DNA from: Leucogyrophana mollusca
Lineage: Eukaryota > Basidiomycota > Agaricomycetes > Boletales
Length of the DNA: 64,000 nt
Direction of reading: 5' to 3'
Assembly (NCBI GenBank): GCA_021014945.1
Contig: MU266412.1
Location: 1-64,000, forward strand
Shown here: positions 58,248-64,000 of the stretch, in pieces
Layout of the letters: each line of letters begins with the position of its first letter
Numbering within the stretch: position 1 is the stretch's first letter
Made by a program: the position numbers and the translations under genes
Notes under the pieces: model-generated
What the model saw: the letters and a program-made list of their open reading frames with translations, nothing else
Database searches by the model: none
What the model was told of the DNA's origin: nothing

Positions 58248-61200
58248 TGTTGGGCTCGTCGTCGTCGTTAGTAGCAAGCTCAAGTAAAGTCGGGATGCGG
58301 AGTTCAGCCCTCGGAAAATACCGGTGCCACTGCGAAGCATTATAACTCCGCGAATATGATGATAGGAAGTGCAGTTATTCCTTTACATATTGGGCACCTG
58401 AGTCACCATGTAACGTAGTTAGCGCTTACTGTTTACTGCCATGAGGGCGGATGCGGGCAAGCAAGTACTTGGGGCAATCGTCGAGGTGAAATGGGGCTCA
58501 TAATCTTCCACGTATTGCGGTTCTACCCACCTCACTGACGGGGACAACAAGAAAGCGCATGCGAACAATATTTCAGTGTGAGATGTCATATAGAATCGGC
58601 GTCACCGTGGAGTTGACAAAGACAGCATGAGCACATGTATGTGACGTAGGTGTTCAAAAGCGATGAGTTGCTAGACGATCAACTCGTATACTGCAGCAGA
58701 CACCTAAATCCGGGTTAGTTTTGACAAAGACGAATGTGTTGGCCTTGTCCAAGCACTGGGGCATTGTCGGAAGCGCCGGCGCGCGGCCAAGGGGACTGTA
58801 AGACTGGACTATCACCCGGCCCCATCAAGGAGGCTGCACCCCGTTGGTTGTATATAGACCAACAGCTCACAGCTACGACACGACTGTGTTCGATGACCAA
58901 AGCGCAGGAATGCACTGAACACATGACAGGTGGAATGGCGCAGTGTTATTTAGATCGTGTCCAGCAGCAAGCCCATTCATATCCACCAAGTTGGTGTACC
59001 GACCTTAGATCATGTCCGAACACATCGTGTACGTTGAGGCACCTGATAACCGGACATGTCGCGTCCCGGTCTGTGCAGAGCGAAAGAACAACTAGGTCGT
59101 TGAAATGTGACGATAGGATGACATTGAACCCAAGTCCGCGAATGTCAAGTAAACTTCACTGTCGCGTGTCAGTGTCTGGTCGAAAACGATAAGCAGACCA
59201 TAGAAACAATCACTTCCAGATAACCGCGGAGTCGGGGTGGGAGCATCAGGTAGGACGTGGGAGCAACGATACTATTTCATAAGAGCATGAGCATGAGGGA
59301 CAATTGAAGTAGGGAAGCATGGTACCAACGAACGCAGTGGCCTAAATGACCTTGCGATAAACTCACTAAAAAAGTCGATGGTGCCAGTTTCGGGTCGTTC
59401 GGTTCCCCGACCAAACCGGGAGCACAAGGTCGAGCCATCCGATGCGGGGATTCCACCTTCGAAGATTCTCAGCGGTACATAGTTCGGACCTTCCTAGACA
59501 TAACAAGCGAACTTTCTGCGCCATCTCAAGCCAAGTCGTCTCACATATGCTGCGGAGCTCTTGGCGTGGAGTAGCAGCACGACCACATCCTACAGAGAGA
59601 AGCTTGTAGACTCCGAAGAAAGCCTCGGTTCCTTTCGCAGGTTGTTCTCCGAGGGAATCTAGAGCTTAATGCACGTGAACTCCAGATCTAAAATTGGTCG
59701 TAGCGAACAGAGTTGGGCCAAGGGGTTATGACTCGAGGTGTCTCCGGCACAATCGCAGGACAGAAATGCCGACTGAGTAAAAAAGAATAAGTAAGGGTGG
59801 ATCGAAAACCGGAGACGGGGAGTCCATTGTGGTCTGGCGCAGGCCTTCTACAACATTGATGTTGGGTGTGCGATAAGTAGCCGAGGCAACCTGTATCAGC
59901 GCGACCTGTATCAGGCCAAGGCGGTTTTTCGCCGACTGGACAGGTGAGAATAATGAAATCCTCGTCCGAGCATCAAGGACGACGATTACCTCTAGAGATC
60001 ATCAGATGGAGTAGCCTTTCCATGTGAACCGCCTCGAGTATTGTGAGAGTTCCGCTGTAGATCCGTGTATGCCCAGGCAGTCAAGCAAAGACGCTATCGT
60101 GGGGAAGAGTTACAGTCGTGATTAAGCTCTGGCCTCTACCAGAGTTTAACTGATAAAGACATGCGTCCAATATTGATGCAGTATGTAAACCGTGTTGCCT
60201 GTGAAGCTAGTCGTTAACATCGCGACCCTTTGGACTTCCTTCAGATTTTCTTACAAGTTTTTGGCCTGGAAGATTCATAAAGCGCTCACGACGTGAACCG
60301 CCCCAGTGTTATATGTTTACCAGGCTGATAGCGGCAGTGAAAGGATCTGACATGGTGAGACATAAAGAAGAAAGCTGTGATGCGGGGCAACCAAACCCAG
60401 TTGCTCTCTCAACCGAGCCCGCAAAAACCCCGCGTCGACGCTGGTCTCTTTCTCAGCTTCCACGGTAAAGCTTCCTAATGGAATTCCTGGCCCAATGCTT
60501 CCATCGCCATTGACCTATCACAACCGTGCTCTTTCAGTGATGCTGCGCGGCGCGATCAAGCGGACCCGGTAGAAGTCGAGATCCACTTCTTCATGATTTG
60601 AAGGCCGACCTTCGTCACAAACTCGTGGGATCTTCAGTTTTGTCTTCTTAGTGCCCTGTCGGTGAGCATTCTCTTTATTGCTGGGCTCTCATCTGACGAA
60701 AAGTGACGTCTGCAATTATCAACACCTTCTCCAGGTGCGGGTGTGGTCTTTTGGGGTTAGAGTCGCATCCTTGTTCAAAAATGTTCTCCCGAGACCCAAC
60801 ATCAACCATTACGCTGCCGTATCACGATATGGCATATTTTTTTCCAGAACTTCATCTAATAAGCCTACGTCCGTCGATACGCAGGTGAGACTTTCAGAAA
60901 CTGATTCGGATTGACCTGACAATCGCCGCCTCGCTCAACCAGTTTGTGCGTCCACGCATTCGTCCGGACGTTTTCTGATCTGTCTTGGCGCCCACTCGAA
61001 TCCTTGGAACGCCGAGGGCTCCTGGAGAATCGATGGATTTGATTTGTCCCGTGCGTGGCAATCCATGCATTACTCGAGGAAATCGGTCTTATCTCTCCAC
61101 CTTGGTCAGCCCGTGTGCGCGAGAGTTATTTCCCGTTTCCCCGTCCCTATAGACTGTTCATTTAAAAGCCATGTTGCCCTTTCAGCTTTCTAGCTCCTCG

Positions 61201-61248
61201 ACCGAGTTTCCTTGACCTTCACTTGTTTCGTAGACAGTGAAAACTCCG
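58248..61248. other. 3-kb gene-free divergent region between NDUFV1 and the ferric reductase gene
   Basis: No ORF with any support is present on either strand; most ORFs are short, which is unusual for this gene-dense window. It holds dispersed-repeat copy C (58915-59172) and both divergent promoters. A TGATAA near 60151 resembles the GATA-type core bound by fungal iron regulators, but a six-base match has little weight. Confidence 0.5.
58915..59172 (+). repeat. Dispersed repeat, copy C (longest)
   Basis: The left end ACATGACAGGTGGAATGGC and right part CAGAGCGAAAGAACAACTA, GTGACGATAGGATGACATTGAA match copy B at 50394-50570. The middle ~80 bp are unique to this copy, either an insertion here or a deletion in B. 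No clear terminal inverted repeats or target-site duplications were seen. Confidence 0.75.
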
Positions 61249-63666
61249 ATGGAAGCGCCAACGCCTGCAGTGCCAACTGGACCTACCGATCACGACATCC
61301 GTGTTCCCAGAAACGTACTATATGCACAGGAACCATGGTACTGCCTTGGCCTTTTCATCTTTATCATCGGCGTTTTTCAATGGGGCTCGTTCTTGCATTC
61401 CAAGTTTGCTCGAAGGAGTCTGGGCTCGAAGGATGCTGACCTGGAGGTAGCATCTACCGCTCGTGCTCGGGGCTTCTCACTCCGCCGCCTCCCCCTGGCA
61501 ATCACCAACGCATACCGCGTTATCGCTTTCCGCTGGACCCTGGAGATTGGAAAATCCTATACGCTCAACATAGCCGAGGTTTTCGTGACCGTTGCATACA
61601 TAATATTCCTTTATGTATGGGCCTTCATGAATAGTTGGTGTATTTCTTTACTTCCGTACGATTCCGACGTCTCACCCACCTGCTTCAGCCAAGGATGTAG
61701 AAGGCTACAATTTGGACCTGACATACTGGTGTAATCGCGCCGGAACATTGGGATCTGCTCAATTCCCGCTGATTACGGCCCTTGGAACCAAGAATAACCT
61801 CGTTTCTCGTGCGCACCTCCCTTTCGGATTTTTTCATCCGCTAATTATTGTCTAGTGGTCACTGGGGTTAGCTATGACAAGGTCGAGTACTGTTGACCGG
61901 TTTTGTGAAGATTCCGCTCATCGAGACTTTAGCTAAACTATATTCATCGCATGATGTCTAGAGTTGTGTTAATTTTGCTCTGGGTTCATGCTGGGAGCGA
62001 GGTCATCTACTCAGCACCGTACGTAAAGTAATCCTTGCAGGTGGTGGTGGTCTTCTTATGTTCCCTGTAGGATTCAGCCCCTCCTTCTCACCGCGTGGGT
62101 GAGATGTGGTGTCACTGCGCTTGTGGCGCTGACGCTCCTCTGTGTCGTCTCAGTCCGCCCTATCCGCGCAGGGGCCTACGAGTTCTTCTTCTATGCCCAC
62201 TTTTTCATGGTCCTGTGAGTCGCTGTGCCGTCTCTTCCGCTGCCACTTCTAAGACGTTCGGATAGAATCTTCCTCATCTGCTCATACTTCCACACGTTTG
62301 GCATGTGAGTCTGTCGTCATCCTTGCACTGATCCAAGACTAAGTCCCGTGTCAGGATGACGTTCTACATATATCCATGTTTTGTGATTTGGGGACTCGAC
62401 CGGCTCATCCGCGTCATACGTCTGGTTGTTTTCAATCATTCATACTTTGGCTTCCGGTCCGGCTCTATTTTGGATGCCACGACCGAGTTAGTCTCTGACG
62501 ACTGTGTCCGCCTGCGTTTCCACCGTCCGTCGCACTTCCGCTGGACGCCAGGTCAGACCGCGTATCTCATCATGCCTCAAGTTTCGCGACTTCCTTTCGA
62601 AGCTCACCCCTTTACCATTGCCAGCTTCGACTCAACCCTCTTTGATTCGATCGAGGGGGGGGAACCAAAGGGCGAGAAGTCGATGGAGACAAGCTTGGCG
62701 GAGCACGCGCTCGGCCCCAGCATGCCATTCTGGAAGGAGATTGTTTTCTTTATCAACGTCCGAGAAGGCTTCACTGCGCGGTTGAAGGAGAGTGCTCTGA
62801 AAGGCGGGAAGGTTAAAGTGTTTGTCGACGGTCCATACGGCTCCTCTCCAGATCTGGGATCTTTTGACACTTCAATTCTCATCGCAGGTAAGTGCTGTGT
62901 TCTTTCCTGGGATACTGTTCTCATGGTGTTTAGGTGGATCTGGTGTCTCGTACACGCTTCCTACATTTTTGAACATTATCGAGTGAGTTGCTTTAACGCC
63001 TCTGTCTCTCAACCTCCCCTTAACACCTTTTGGTCTGTTAGACGGGTCCGCAGCGGTAAAAGTGATTGTCGCCGCGTTGTATTCATCTGGTCTGTTCGCG
63101 ATTCCAGTAAGTCCACAGCAGCCTTTGATGCACCAGGAGCCAACCAACATGACTGATAGACCATATCCAATGGATCGACGATACCCTTATCCGGGCTATC
63201 CAGCTCGCCCCCCCGTCGTTGACGGTCTCCATACGCATCCACGTCACTGGTGCCCCCGCTACCATGGAACCATTAACGCGCACATTCGGTGATGAGGAGG
63301 TCGACAAAGCCTCCATTCGCGACGATTCTCGCTCGGAAATCGTGGAGAGTGGCAAAGATACGCCAGAGAAAAGCAAAGATTCGCTTCTCGCCATTGATGC
63401 CGTCAAGCTGGAGAGTGGAAGAGCCAACTTCCCTGTGATACTGAAGGAAGAGGTCGATCTGGCTTCTGGCAGGATGTCCGTCAGTGGTGGGTACATTTCA
63501 CCCGAATGTTGAATTATAGCTCATTTGGTTCTGTCTAGTGTGCGGCTCGCAAGGCATTGTGCGGTCCGTCCGTCAAGGGCTCCGCTTCCCTGTTTCAAGC
63601 CCCTCGAATGTCCTGAATGGAGGCCCTAGCGTTACCTTGCACGTCGAGTCCTTCGGCTACGCGTAA
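61249..63666 (+). CDS. Ferric/cupric reductase (FRE family, NADPH oxidase-like)
   Basis: Eleven exons (61249-61633, 61689-61808, 61856-61881, 61933-62018, 62071-62214, 62266-62304, 62355-62887, 62934-62982, 63042-63106, 63160-63486, 63539-63666) encode 633 aa. The ferric-reductase membrane domain has the four haem ligands in two pairs: His182/His196 (YIHRMMSR...WVHAGSE) and His249/His263 (YAHFF...SYFHTFG). The cytosolic half has the FAD motif HPFTIASF (351-358), the NADPH glycine motif GGSGVSYTLP (from 445), RRVVFIWSVRD, and ends VSVCGSQG...LHVESFGYA. Such enzymes reduce Fe3+ or Cu2+ at the cell surface using cytosolic NADPH, supplying high-affinity iron uptake. All splice phases close and no key residue is missing. 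The ATG at 61249 is the first in frame after GTAGACAGTG. Confidence 0.93.
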
Positions 63667-64000
63667 TCTCAGCGCCCGACATGCGCTGCGCGCCAGAGAG
63701 CCTTAGACATACGCCCTCTCTATGCTTTCCCTCCGAACTCCTTAACTAAACTTTATTGGAACTAACAAACCAAATGTATCACTGTATCAAAGCGAAATGA
63801 TATCGCATATTGTAGCTCTTTTCATTCGATCTCCTTATTGCATGGAGCTAAGCAAGTATGATCCAACCATCTTCAGCCCATTCTACTTGTGAAATGGGGG
63901 TGTAATACTACCAGACTTGGATACGTTATCAGTTCGAGAGCTCACGAAACAATGACTTGTTTTGTTGATCTGAAGACTAGAGATGGAAACGCCTGCGCCG
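63667..64000. other. Right edge, 3' region of the ferric reductase gene
   Basis: AT-rich sequence without a supported ORF; probably 3' UTR and terminator. The window ends here. Confidence 0.4.

Noticed and set aside
58248..58340. Upstream ATG extending NDUFV1 by 31 residues
   Set aside because: The downstream ATG at 58247 begins a typical Arg/Ala/Ser-rich presequence; the extra residues look like translated leader.
60140..60165. GATA-type iron-regulator site upstream of the ferric reductase
   Set aside because: Only a TGATAA six-base match over 1 kb from the start codon; expected by chance in 3 kb.

Overview
The window is nuclear DNA of a filamentous basidiomycete, most likely an agaricomycete (mushroom or polypore type). 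The evidence is: split genes with many 50-60 bp GT-AG introns, compact alternation of strands, and families typical of Agaricomycetes (DUF6533 and DUF6534 membrane proteins, a CE16 esterase, a sesquiterpene-synthase-like gene, and a TPR-CHAT protein). No virus, prophage, CRISPR array, rRNA gene or convincing tRNA gene was seen. All gene models were spliced by hand from reading frames and splice-site consensus, without transcript data.

Layout. 0-10 kb: an ORF-poor left end with a 40-bp tandem repeat, an F-box protein, a secreted CE16 esterase, a DUF6533 membrane protein (minus strand) and a terpene-synthase-like gene whose Asp-rich motif region is degenerate or spliced out. 10-17 kb: Derlin (ER-associated degradation), a low-complexity protein with four copies of a short PR..K motif, and a DUF4436-like membrane protein with a 12-nt microexon. 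18-27.5 kb: a SET/MYND (SMYD-type) protein divergent from an enoyl-CoA hydratase, then RAD50 and a short coiled-coil (SCOC) protein. 29-35 kb: a tiny ORF, a DUF6534 membrane protein, the proteasomal ubiquitin receptor RPN13 and an ARL8 GTPase. 35-42.5 kb: PET127 and a second DUF6533 gene, paralogous to the one at 5.8-7.4 kb. 42.5-50 kb: an unstable-looking accessory stretch. It holds a nine-repeat TPR-CHAT gene (caspase-like protease domain), a decayed copy of RPAP1 intron 2, a fragment of NDUFV1 joined to a fragment of a GH5 glycosidase, and copies of a dispersed repeat. 50-64 kb: RPAP1, a 70-bp tandem repeat, the complex I 51-kDa subunit NDUFV1, about 3 kb without genes, and a ferric reductase.

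Most genes are single-copy housekeeping functions: ERAD and proteasome (Derlin, RPN13), DNA repair (RAD50), RNA polymerase assembly (RPAP1), mitochondria (NDUFV1, PET127), lipid oxidation, and iron uptake. They do not form one pathway. The best places for new biology are the TPR-CHAT protein and the surrounding 42.5-50 kb zone, where pieces of genes lying about 10 kb away have been pasted.
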